Source of the DNA: JBHIBA01 sp046758845
GTDB lineage: Bacteria; UBA8248; JACPRG01; G963555815
DNA length: 20,031 nucleotides
Direction: 5' to 3'
Assembly: GCA_046758845.1 (NCBI GenBank)
Contig: JBHIBA010000051.1
Span: forward strand, 1-20,031
Shown: piece after piece, positions 14,223 to 20,031 of the stretch
How positions within the stretch are numbered: the stretch's first letter is position 1
Layout: every line of letters starts with the position of its first letter
The notes under the pieces: model-generated
Databases searched by the model: none
The model's input: the letters and a program-made list of their open reading frames with translations, nothing else
Told to the model about the DNA's origin: nothing
Made by a program: the position numbers and the translations under genes

Positions 14223-14747
14223 ATGTCGGATCTCTTCGTTAGTTGGTCTGAATACAACAAGAAGATTGAGGACCTGGCCTGTCAGGTCCGGGACAGCGGC
14301 TGGAACTTCAATCAGATCATCTGCATCGCCAAGGGGGGCCTTCGCATCGGGGACATCTTCAGCCGCTTGTTCGACCGGCCGCTGGCCATTCTATCCGTGG
14401 AATCCTACGGAGGGGAGCAGCGGACCGAGCGCAGCAACATCATTTTCTCCCGCGACCTGGCCAAAACCTCGCCCAACCTCGGATCGCACGTCCTGGTGGT
14501 GGACGACCTGGTCGATTCAGGTATCACGCTCACAAAGAGCGTGGACTGGCTGAAGCATTTCTACGGGTTTTACGTCGAAGAAATCCGGACCGCCGCCCTC
14601 TGGTACAAGGCCGTCTCCACTTTCCGTCCCGACTACTATGTCGACTACCTGGAGGACTCTCCCTGGATTCACCAGCCCTTCGAGAAGTACGAGCGGATGA
14701 AGGTGGAAGACCTTGTCCCGAGCGCCGTGGCGCACGAAGCCCGCTGA
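14223..14747 (+). CDS. Purine-type phosphoribosyltransferase family protein
   Basis: This 174-residue protein has the type I phosphoribosyltransferase fold. The PRPP-binding loop VVDDLVDSGIT is at 92-102, with the two adjacent acidic residues that contact the ribose hydroxyls. IICIAKGGLRIGD (32-44) provides the pyrophosphate-binding loop. The C-terminal WIHQPFEKYER resembles xanthine/guanine/hypoxanthine transferases of the Gpt type, which salvage purine bases to nucleotides. The start at ATG 14223 is fixed by AAGGAGG (14212-14218); the open frame extends upstream to 13998 but the upstream part has no start signal. The gene is alone on its strand, convergent with the flavin-reductase-like gene. 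Base specificity is not determined. Confidence 0.9.
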   Translation: MSDLFVSWSEYNKKIEDLACQVRDSGWNFNQIICIAKGGLRIGDIFSRLFDRPLAILSVESYGGEQRTERSNIIFSRDLAKTSPNLGSHVLVVDDLVDSGITLTKSVDWLKHFYGFYVEEIRTAALWYKAVSTFRPDYYVDYLEDSPWIHQPFEKYERMKVEDLVPSAVAHEAR

Positions 14748-14766
14748 CTCTTCCGGGGCCGGCGAA

Positions 14767-14790
14767 CTTCAACCGCCGCAAGGCGGGAAG
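14767..14790. terminator. Hairpin between convergent genes, possible terminator
   Basis: CCGCC (14773-14777), a GCAA tetraloop and GGCGG (14782-14786) make a stable small stem, extended by CTTC (14767-14770) and GAAG (14787-14790) around a 2-nt bulge. It is well placed between two convergent genes but has no U-tract, so intrinsic termination is uncertain. Confidence 0.4.
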
Positions 14791-14804
14791 GTAACGGGCG
14801 ATGC

Positions 14805-15278
14805 TTAGAGCCTGGCGTACTTCCCTGCGAAAAAGAGGAGGGGATTGCCCTGGGGGGGGGACTCTGTCGCCTCCACCTCCGCGAGGAAAATGGTATGGTC
14901 GCCTCCGGGGTATTCGTCCACGATCCGGCACTCCAGATAGCCGATGCAACCTTCCAGGAGAGGGGAACCCAGCTTGCCGGGCCGGTACGGGACTTTCCCA
15001 AACTTGTTATCGATCTTCGAGGCGAACCGGCGCGAACTCTCTTCCTGAAACTCGCTCAGGATATTGACGGCAAAGACCCGATTCCGGCGGAAACAATTGA
15101 ACAGATTGGCCGTTCGGTCCACACAAACCAGCACCAAAGGGGGCTCCAGGGAAACCGAGGTCAGGGAGTTCACCGTAATTCCCCGCGGCGTCCCCTCATC
15201 GTCCAAGAGGGTGACCACCGTGACTCCCGTCGCAAAACAGGCCATTCCGCGTCTGAGAGCGTCTGCGCTGACCGGCAT
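14805..15278 (-). CDS. Flavin reductase-like (DIM6/NTAB) protein
   Basis: This 157-residue protein matches the flavin reductase-like domain family, small FMN-binding split-barrel proteins. They either reduce free flavin with NAD(P)H for partner monooxygenases or act as FMN-binding oxidoreductases. Conserved segments are FATGVTVVTLLDDEG (15-29), GITVNSLTSVSLEPPLV (33-49), FAVNILSEFQEESSRRFA (69-86) and LLFFAGKYARL at the C-terminus. ATG 15278 is preceded only by a weak GAGAAG. A run of 9 C on the coding strand falls in the codons around SPPQ near the end. It follows the putative lipoprotein gene by 57 nt on the same strand. No monooxygenase partner is visible nearby. Confidence 0.9.
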   Translation of the reverse strand: MPVSADALRRGMACFATGVTVVTLLDDEGTPRGITVNSLTSVSLEPPLVLVCVDRTANLFNCFRRNRVFAVNILSEFQEESSRRFASKIDNKFGKVPYRPGKLGSPLLEGCIGYLECRIVDEYPGGDHTIFLAEVEATESPPQGNPLLFFAGKYARL

Positions 15279-15335
15279 GGCTTCTCAACCCGTCAGTCCG
15301 GCGTTTCCGAATTCCGTGGAAACCCCTCAACAGTC

Positions 15336-15815
15336 CTATTTGGAAGGTCCCGGCCCGAAGCCCACATAAATGCCCTTGTCAACCAGAAACATCCCCCAGG
15401 CAACCACCTGTCCTTCCGAATCCACAAACTCCACCCATGCCTTTTGTGGATCGACCGGCTGGATCACACCGACCCAAGCGCGAGCCAGGGTGAGGACATC
15501 CTTTTCCTCGGACGCCCCGCCGGCTCCGCCGGCTTTCAGGACGACCTGGACATCGAAAGGTCCTTTCCCCTTGCGGGCCGATTCTACCCGTTCAAAGGCC
15601 CTTCCCCGTCGGCTTTTCACCTGCATCAGGAAGTCCCTGACTGGGTTATCGACCTGGACCGATCCCCAGAAGCGGCCGCAACCGCCGACGCTCGGGAGCG
15701 TCCCTGCGGCCAGGACGAGGCACGAAAGCAACAACCGTCCGCCCAATCGCCGCTTCGCCGGAATCCCGATGAGGCCGACGTTGCGGCGCCGAAAGAACGA
15801 GCCGATGTCCTTCAT
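15336..15815 (-). CDS. Putative small lipoprotein, function unknown
   Basis: I do not recognise this 159-residue protein. It has a basic N-terminus (about 1-27, several Arg/Lys), a hydrophobic segment RLLLSCLVLAAGTL (27-40) and then VGGC with cysteine 46, an acceptable lipobox, which suggests export and lipid anchoring. The mature part is short, with a basic stretch (KSRRGRAFERVESARKGKG) and a C-terminal beta-rich portion ending in IYVGFGPGPSK. The predicted n-region is long for a signal peptide, so the true start could be internal. However, ATG 15815 has GGAAGG 6 nt upstream, which supports it. It is probably cotranscribed with the flavin-reductase-like gene. Confidence 0.65.
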   Translation of the reverse strand: MKDIGSFFRRRNVGLIGIPAKRRLGGRLLLSCLVLAAGTLPSVGGCGRFWGSVQVDNPVRDFLMQVKSRRGRAFERVESARKGKGPFDVQVVLKAGGAGGASEEKDVLTLARAWVGVIQPVDPQKAWVEFVDSEGQVVAWGMFLVDKGIYVGFGPGPSK

Positions 15816-15890
15816 CCGAAACCTTCCGAGCCGGCCTCGGCGGATGGAATACCTCTTCGGTGACCAGGCTGTCGGTTCCGGGCGTCCTCA

Positions 15891-15904
15891 GGCCGAAATC
15901 GGCC
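15891..15904. promoter_or_regulatory. Palindrome in a divergent intergenic region
   Basis: GGCCGA-AA-TCGGCC is a 14-bp near-perfect palindrome in the 294-nt gap between the divergent lipoprotein (-) and 196-residue unknown (+) genes. It could be a dimeric regulator site, but this is inferred from symmetry and position only. Confidence 0.3.
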
Positions 15905-16011
15905 GGACCGCCCCTTCCCGGTCGTCGGCGGGGAAAAGCTGCGAAAAAGATGTTATCCCTCCGGCGGCGATAAGTCCACCGTCGATTCAGTCAAGATCCA
16001 GGGCGCTGGCC

Positions 16012-16040
16012 TTGCCCCCGCTGCCGCCGTCCCCTATATT
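16012..16040 (+). promoter_or_regulatory. Putative sigma-70 promoter upstream of the NagA operon
   Basis: TTGCCC (16012-16017), exactly 17 nt, then TATATT (16035-16040) match the consensus 4/6 and 5/6. They lie about 70 nt before the ATG at 16110, directed at the unknown gene and nagA behind it. Confidence 0.5.
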
Positions 16041-16109
16041 AGCTGTGGGGCTTCATCTTGCTGAGCCCGCCGGCCCTTTCATCCGCTCTCTCTGGAGGAC
16101 AGCCGTTTC

Positions 16110-16700
16110 ATGAGCACGCTCAGAGCGCAGCTATTTCTGGAATACGCTGCCGAGGCTCTGTCCAAGTTGACGGGGGAGTTTCGGGAAAAGTACGTGTCCA
16201 AGAAAGGAGATCGATTCAACATCCAAGGCGTCACGTACGAGATCGGCACCCCTGTTCTTCGGGACAGCCAAATCGAGTTCGAGATCAGTTCCAAAATCCC
16301 TCAGGATGAGTTTGGGGGGGACATGACCCAGACCAAGTACTTCAACGCCGTCAAAGGCATCGTCCGAAAGGGGAAGAAAAAGCCCAAGTCCATCGACATG
16401 GAAAACATCGTCCGGGAAACCCGGGACGACACCCGAAAAGAGCGCGACTACGTGAAGGTGACCTACGGTTATCCCGAAACTGAACTCTTCTCCGAAAAGG
16501 AGATTCCCCGCCAAATCGAGGAGGTCTCCAAAGACCCCGGAAAACACGACCTCCCTGATGTGCCGGGCATATCCACGCTGGCGGGCCGCATCGTTCTCAA
16601 AACCCTTCGTGACAATCTCCGGCAAAAGGCCCGGGAAAACCTGCAACTCCTCATTGACGCCAACAACCAGGTCCGCAAAGAGTTCAAGGCACGCAAGTAG
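16110..16700 (+). CDS. Hypothetical charged protein, 196 aa, family not recognised
   Basis: I do not recognise this protein. It is 196 residues, highly charged, has no cysteine and no membrane segment, and is probably a cytoplasmic mixed alpha/beta protein. A beta-rich part (about 30-70, FNIQGVTYEIGTPVLRDSQIEFEIS) is followed by a lysine-rich segment (KGIVRKGKKKPKS, about 83-95), an acidic/basic helical stretch, and a basic C-terminal helix (LRDNLRQKARENLQLLIDANNQVRKEFKARK) that could pack as a coiled coil or bind nucleic acid. ATG 16110 has GGAGGA about 10 nt upstream and a promoter-like site before that. Its stop is only 14 nt before nagA, which has no obvious ribosome-binding site of its own, so the two are probably translationally coupled. 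Confidence 0.75.
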   Translation: MSTLRAQLFLEYAAEALSKLTGEFREKYVSKKGDRFNIQGVTYEIGTPVLRDSQIEFEISSKIPQDEFGGDMTQTKYFNAVKGIVRKGKKKPKSIDMENIVRETRDDTRKERDYVKVTYGYPETELFSEKEIPRQIEEVSKDPGKHDLPDVPGISTLAGRIVLKTLRDNLRQKARENLQLLIDANNQVRKEFKARK

Positions 16701-16714
16701 CGCCCCCTCATTCT

Positions 16715-17923
16715 ATGGAAGCAACGGCAGGCTCCATCCTCCTTCGGGGGGGAAGGGTTCATACTCCGCAAGGGGCCCTCGAAGGGGGCGACCTCCTTCT
16801 TCTCAACGGGCGGATTGAAGCCTGCCACACCCGGCTCGACCCCCCGCCCGGGGCCATCGTCGTTGAGGCAAAAGGGCGCCATGTGGTTCCGGGTTTCATT
16901 GACCTGCAGGTCAACGGGGGCGGCGGTCGCGCCATCCTGGAGGGCACGGAGACCGCCGTGCGGGCCGTCGCCCGAAGCCTGGCCCCCCTGGGGACGACGA
17001 CGTTCCTGCCCACGCTGATCAGCGCTCCGGAAACTACCCTGCTGGACACCCTCTGCGCCGTCCGGTCCGCCTCCCTCCCGGACGGGCATCCGGCCGCGCG
17101 GGTGGGCGGCGTCCACGTGGAAGGGCCGTTCCTCAACCCGGAGATGGCCGGCGCCCACCCCCCGGAACACCTTCGCCCCCCCGACCCTTCCCTGTTTGAC
17201 CGAATCGTCAGGGCCTGGGAAGGAGCGGACGGACGGCCCTCAGCGCCCGCCCTGATCACCTTGGCGCCCGAGCTCTCCGGTGCGCTCGACCTCCTGGAAA
17301 CCGTCTCACAGAGAGGGTGGCGGCCCGCCTTCGGCCACACTAAGGCAACGTATCAGGAAGCCGAACGGGCGGTCCGCGCCGGTGTGCGTTTGGCCACCCA
17401 CGCGTACAACCGCATGGGCGGCTTCCACCACCGGGAGCCTGGGATTCTGGGTTTGGTCCTGACGGACCGCCGCGTGACGGCGGGCTTCATTGCCGACGGA
17501 ATTCACGTCCATCCCGCGGCCCTTCAGGCGGGCCTTCGCCTCAAGGGTCCCGGGGGGGCGTTTCTCGTGTCAGACGCGTCGCCCGCGGGCGATGAGGTTA
17601 CGGAAACCGGGGAGCCGGAAGGGTTCCTCCTTGGCGGCACGCGGATCTTTCGGCAACGCGATCGGGTCGTCACGTCCGGCGGCGCGCTGGCCGGAGCGAT
17701 CCTCAGCTCGCGACGGGCACTGGCCAATGTCGTGCGGCTATGCGGCTTCAGCCTGGAGGAGGCCCTTCCCTGGGTCACCGAAACCCCCGCCCGAGCGCTC
17801 GGCCTTTACGGACGCAAAGGCGCACTGGCCCCCGGCGCCGACGCGGACGTGCTGGTCTTGGATCCGGACCTGGAGGTCAGGTGGGTCGCAGTAGGCGGGC
17901 GCGTGGCCCTGGACCGGCTCTGA
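16715..17923 (+). CDS. nagA: N-acetylglucosamine-6-phosphate deacetylase
   Basis: This 402-residue amidohydrolase-superfamily protein removes acetate from N-acetylglucosamine-6-phosphate, the committed step of amino-sugar and murein-sugar salvage. Landmarks are PGFIDLQVNGGGG (59-71, the QxNG form of the first motif used by many NagA proteins), GVHVEGPF with metal ligand E136, FGHTKA with H208, THAYNRM with H229, ADGIHV with H264 and the catalytic aspartate D287 in VSDA. The C-terminal composite beta-sandwich ends with PGADADVLVLD. The length is slightly above the roughly 380 residues of E. coli NagA. No clear Shine-Dalgarno precedes ATG 16715, and the previous stop is 14 nt away, so coupling to the upstream gene is likely. 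No NagB, NagC or NagK gene is seen in the window. Confidence 0.9.
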   Translation: MEATAGSILLRGGRVHTPQGALEGGDLLLLNGRIEACHTRLDPPPGAIVVEAKGRHVVPGFIDLQVNGGGGRAILEGTETAVRAVARSLAPLGTTTFLPTLISAPETTLLDTLCAVRSASLPDGHPAARVGGVHVEGPFLNPEMAGAHPPEHLRPPDPSLFDRIVRAWEGADGRPSAPALITLAPELSGALDLLETVSQRGWRPAFGHTKATYQEAERAVRAGVRLATHAYNRMGGFHHREPGILGLVLTDRRVTAGFIADGIHVHPAALQAGLRLKGPGGAFLVSDASPAGDEVTETGEPEGFLLGGTRIFRQRDRVVTSGGALAGAILSSRRALANVVRLCGFSLEEALPWVTETPARALGLYGRKGALAPGADADVLVLDPDLEVRWVAVGGRVALDRL

Positions 17924-17968
17924 GAAGACCCTTCGGACGGGCTGCCTCGAGCTCCCCTCCAAAAGGCC

Positions 17969-17998
17969 TTGTCTGCAACGGGCTTCCCCGGTTAGAAT
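17969..17998 (+). promoter_or_regulatory. Putative sigma-70 promoter of the deacylase gene
   Basis: TTGTCT (17969-17974), an 18-nt spacer and TAGAAT (17993-17998) match the consensus 4/6 and 5/6. They lie in the 123-nt gap after nagA and about 50 nt before the TTG start of the deacylase, suggesting the latter can be transcribed on its own. Confidence 0.45.
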
Positions 17999-18046
17999 CT
18001 AAGGGACTGGAGGCCCTTCCGCAATCGATGCGGGCGGAGGTCAATA

Positions 18047-19690
18047 TTGCCTGATCGCTTTGACGTCCTTTTGAAGGGAGCGACGATATATGACGGCACC
18101 GGCGGACCCCCCTTTTCCGGGGACGTAGCGGTCCGGAACGACGAAATCGCCGCCCTCCGACGGGACCCCCCGTCGGGGTCGGCCATCCGCATGGAAGCTC
18201 GCCGCACCCTTTCCCTGAACGGGAAGGCCCTGGGGCCCGGGTTCATCGACATTCACTCCCATTCCGACTACTCCCTGCTCGTCAACCCCCTTGCCGAAAG
18301 CAAGATCCGACAGGGAGTGACCACAGAGGTGGGGGGGAACTGCGGGTATTCGGCCGCGCCCATCTTCGGCGAAGCGCGCGACGAGCGTCGGAAGACCTAC
18401 CAACAGCGCTTCGGCCTCGACCCGGACTTCTCAGAAGTGAAAGAATACCTCGACCGCTTGGACGGACTGGGTCTGTCCGTGAACTACGTTCACCAAGTGG
18501 GACATAATACCCTCCGGCAGTCCGTCATGGGCGGCGCCAGCCGGCCCCCGACCGATGGCGAGCTTGGGACGATGGTGGAGGGAGTGGCTCGGGGGATGTC
18601 CCAGGGGGCCTTCGGCCTTTCGACCGGGTTGGTCTATGCGCCTGCGTGTTTCGCTCCCCTGAAGGAAACAACCGCCCTCGCCGCCGCCTCCGCCAAATGC
18701 GGCGGGCTCTTCAGCGTCCACCTGCGGAGCGAGGGCGCGGGCCTTCTGGAAGCCATCGAGGAAGTGATCCGCGTAGCCCGCCAAAGCGGGGCCCGCCTGC
18801 AAATCTCCCACCTCAAAACGGCCGGGCGGGAAAACTGGTCGAAGATTGACCGGGCTTTAGACCTCATTGAAGATGCCGCCGGGGCCGGGATCGATGTCGC
18901 GTGCGACCGTTACCCTTACACGGCTTCCAACACCCACCTCTCGGCCCTTTTGCCGGATTGGGTCCACAACGGCGGAAAACGGGAAACCGTGGCCAAGTTG
19001 CAAAACCCCTCTGACCGGTCGCGCATTCGCCAGGCGTGGCGGCAGAAAGGGCCGGGTTATTGGGACAACGTTGTGATCTCCCTGGTGGGGCGCACCGATA
19101 ACAAACCGTTCGAGGGCCTCAGCGTCTCCGCCTCTTCCTCGCGGACCGGCCAAGACCCGGCCGATTTCGCCATGGACCTCCTGGTCGCCGAGGACCTGTG
19201 GGTCGAGATTGTCCTGCTCAACCTCATGGACGAATCGAACCTCCGGAAAATCCTGAAAAGGCCCTACGTCTTCGTCGCCTCCGACGCCGAGGCGCGGGCC
19301 CACTATGGACCGCTGGGCTGGGGGGCTCCCCACCCGCGCGCCTTCGGGACTTTCCCGAGGGTTCTGGGAGATCTAGTGCGGGGTGAGGGCCTGATGCCGC
19401 TCTCCGAGGCGGTCGCGCGGATGACCCTGCTTCCGGCGGGAAGGGTCGGCCTACTCGACCGGGGCCGCATCTCTCCCGGCATGAAGGCCGACCTGGTGGT
19501 GTTCGATCCGGACCGGATCCGCGACGCCTCCTCTTTTGGAGCGTCGATCCGCTATCCGCAGGGAATCGACCTGGTCATGGTGAATGGAGAGGTGACCGTG
19601 GAGAAGGGCGTTCATCTCGGCACGCGTGCGGGGCGCGCCTTGCGTTGGAACGAACGCCGACCCCCCCATGGAGGGGAGAGGGCATGCTGA
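18047..19690 (+). CDS. N-acyl-D-amino-acid deacylase (D-aminoacylase family)
   Basis: This 547-residue amidohydrolase-superfamily enzyme hydrolyses N-acyl-D-amino acids (or related N-acyl amino acids or peptides) to the free amino acid. The metal motif is FIDIHSHSD (H70, H72). The bridging cysteine is C99 in GGNCGYSAAP. H225 in SVHLRSEG and H255 in ISHLKTAG are the expected metal ligands, and D413 in VASDAEAR is the catalytic acid/base. HPRAFGTFPRVLG (429-441) is also typical. The start is TTG 18047: GGAGG (18036-18040) is 6 nt upstream and no ATG/GTG alternative fits the conserved N-terminus. It follows nagA by 123 nt with its own promoter-like site. Its stop overlaps the next start by 7 nt. 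Together with nagA this hints at salvage of cell-wall-derived material. Confidence 0.92.
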   Translation: MPDRFDVLLKGATIYDGTGGPPFSGDVAVRNDEIAALRRDPPSGSAIRMEARRTLSLNGKALGPGFIDIHSHSDYSLLVNPLAESKIRQGVTTEVGGNCGYSAAPIFGEARDERRKTYQQRFGLDPDFSEVKEYLDRLDGLGLSVNYVHQVGHNTLRQSVMGGASRPPTDGELGTMVEGVARGMSQGAFGLSTGLVYAPACFAPLKETTALAAASAKCGGLFSVHLRSEGAGLLEAIEEVIRVARQSGARLQISHLKTAGRENWSKIDRALDLIEDAAGAGIDVACDRYPYTASNTHLSALLPDWVHNGGKRETVAKLQNPSDRSRIRQAWRQKGPGYWDNVVISLVGRTDNKPFEGLSVSASSSRTGQDPADFAMDLLVAEDLWVEIVLLNLMDESNLRKILKRPYVFVASDAEARAHYGPLGWGAPHPRAFGTFPRVLGDLVRGEGLMPLSEAVARMTLLPAGRVGLLDRGRISPGMKADLVVFDPDRIRDASSFGASIRYPQGIDLVMVNGEVTVEKGVHLGTRAGRALRWNERRPPHGGERAC

Positions 19691-20031
19691 CCCTGTTGAT
19701 TGTGTCGTTCCTCATCGGAGTCGGAATCGCATCCGTCCTCGTTCTGACCCTCAGGTCGCGAAAGGTCCGCCCCAGTTTCGACGATGAACCCTCAGGGTTC
19801 GAAACCGAGCTCATCAGCGACGATCGGGCCGAAGGACCGACTGATCGTTCGAGGGGCGCAACCCTCCCAAGCCACCCGGGACTTGGATTTCCGAAAGAAT
19901 ATTCACCCCACGCTGACCCAGATCAAGTGCCGGTCCACCTCGGGACGGGCGAGCTCGGAACGGAGGCTCCCGAGCCGCTCACTTCCGAGTCGGTGACTGC
20001 GGAGTCCCCGAGTCCTGAGTCTATCCGGCCT
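19684..20031 (+). CDS. Membrane-anchored protein with Pro/Glu/Ser-rich region, truncated by window end
   Basis: An open frame starts at ATG 19684 and runs to the window edge without a stop (116 codons). GGAGGGGAG lies directly upstream, and the start overlaps the stop of the deacylase in ATGCTGA, so the two are translationally coupled. The first 23 residues (LTLLIVSFLIGVGIASVLVLTL) form one transmembrane helix, followed by RSRK, so the protein is probably anchored with its body in the cytoplasm. The remainder is low-complexity, acidic and rich in Pro, Ser, Thr and Glu (for example SESVTAESPSPES), like a flexible linker before a later domain. The family cannot be determined from the visible part. 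Confidence 0.7.
   Translation, partial: MLTLLIVSFLIGVGIASVLVLTLRSRKVRPSFDDEPSGFETELISDDRAEGPTDRSRGATLPSHPGLGFPKEYSPHADPDQVPVHLGTGELGTEAPEPLTSESVTAESPSPESIRP

Noticed and set aside
18001..18018. AAGGG/CCCTT hairpin before the deacylase gene as an attenuator or terminator
   Set aside because: Only a 5-bp stem with no U-tract, overlapping the expected 5' leader; too weak to call.

Overview
This is a high-GC (my estimate is a little over 60 %), gene-dense bacterial chromosomal window with short intergenic gaps. I see no rRNA, tRNA, phage, IS transposase or CRISPR array. The gene mix is a UbiD-family decarboxylase with molybdenum-hydroxylase subunits, an Alvin-type 2[4Fe-4S] ferredoxin, a fused aldolase/SDR, an acetamidase/formamidase and amidohydrolases. 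Together with intergenic palindromic repeats, this suggests an uncultured environmental lineage of the Desulfobacterota / NC10 / Rokubacteria / Tectomicrobia kind. That placement is inference only.

Layout. (1) 252-3878, plus strand: a compact operon of a UbiD-like (de)carboxylase, a CoxM-type FAD subunit, a CoxS-type 2x[2Fe-2S] subunit and a class II cyclic-nucleotide-phosphodiesterase-like metallo-beta-lactamase-fold protein. The last gene has no canonical start codon. No CoxL (molybdopterin) subunit lies beside them. (2) 4176-4796: a protein of unknown family, followed by a bidirectional terminator shared with the convergent ferredoxin gene, which has a perfect consensus sigma-70 promoter. 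(3) 5435-10528, minus strand: an envelope/glycan block with an NAD-dependent nucleotide-sugar epimerase/dehydratase, a GT4 glycosyltransferase, a YIP1-like membrane protein and a PMT/ArnT-like membrane glycosyltransferase. A gap of about 490 bp inside the block holds dispersed repeats, including a perfect 22-bp inverted repeat. (4) 10596-13675, minus strand: a bifunctional class II aldolase/short-chain dehydrogenase and an acetamidase/formamidase. (5) 14223-15815: a phosphoribosyltransferase (plus), then a flavin-reductase-like protein and a putative lipoprotein (minus). (6) 16110-end, plus strand: an unknown basic protein, NagA, an N-acyl-D-amino-acid deacylase, and the start of a membrane-anchored protein cut by the window end.

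The genes fall into small functional groups rather than one pathway. Region 1 probably processes an aromatic or other unsaturated carboxylic acid. Region 3 builds a surface glycan. Regions 4 and 6 look like sugar, amide and amino-sugar catabolism or cell-wall salvage. The best candidate for something undescribed is region 1, a UbiD enzyme linked to electron-transfer subunits of a molybdenum hydroxylase that lack an adjacent catalytic subunit. Other points worth a look are the non-canonical start, the palindromic repeat family, the attenuator-like leader before the epimerase, and long G tracts in both glycosyltransferase genes.
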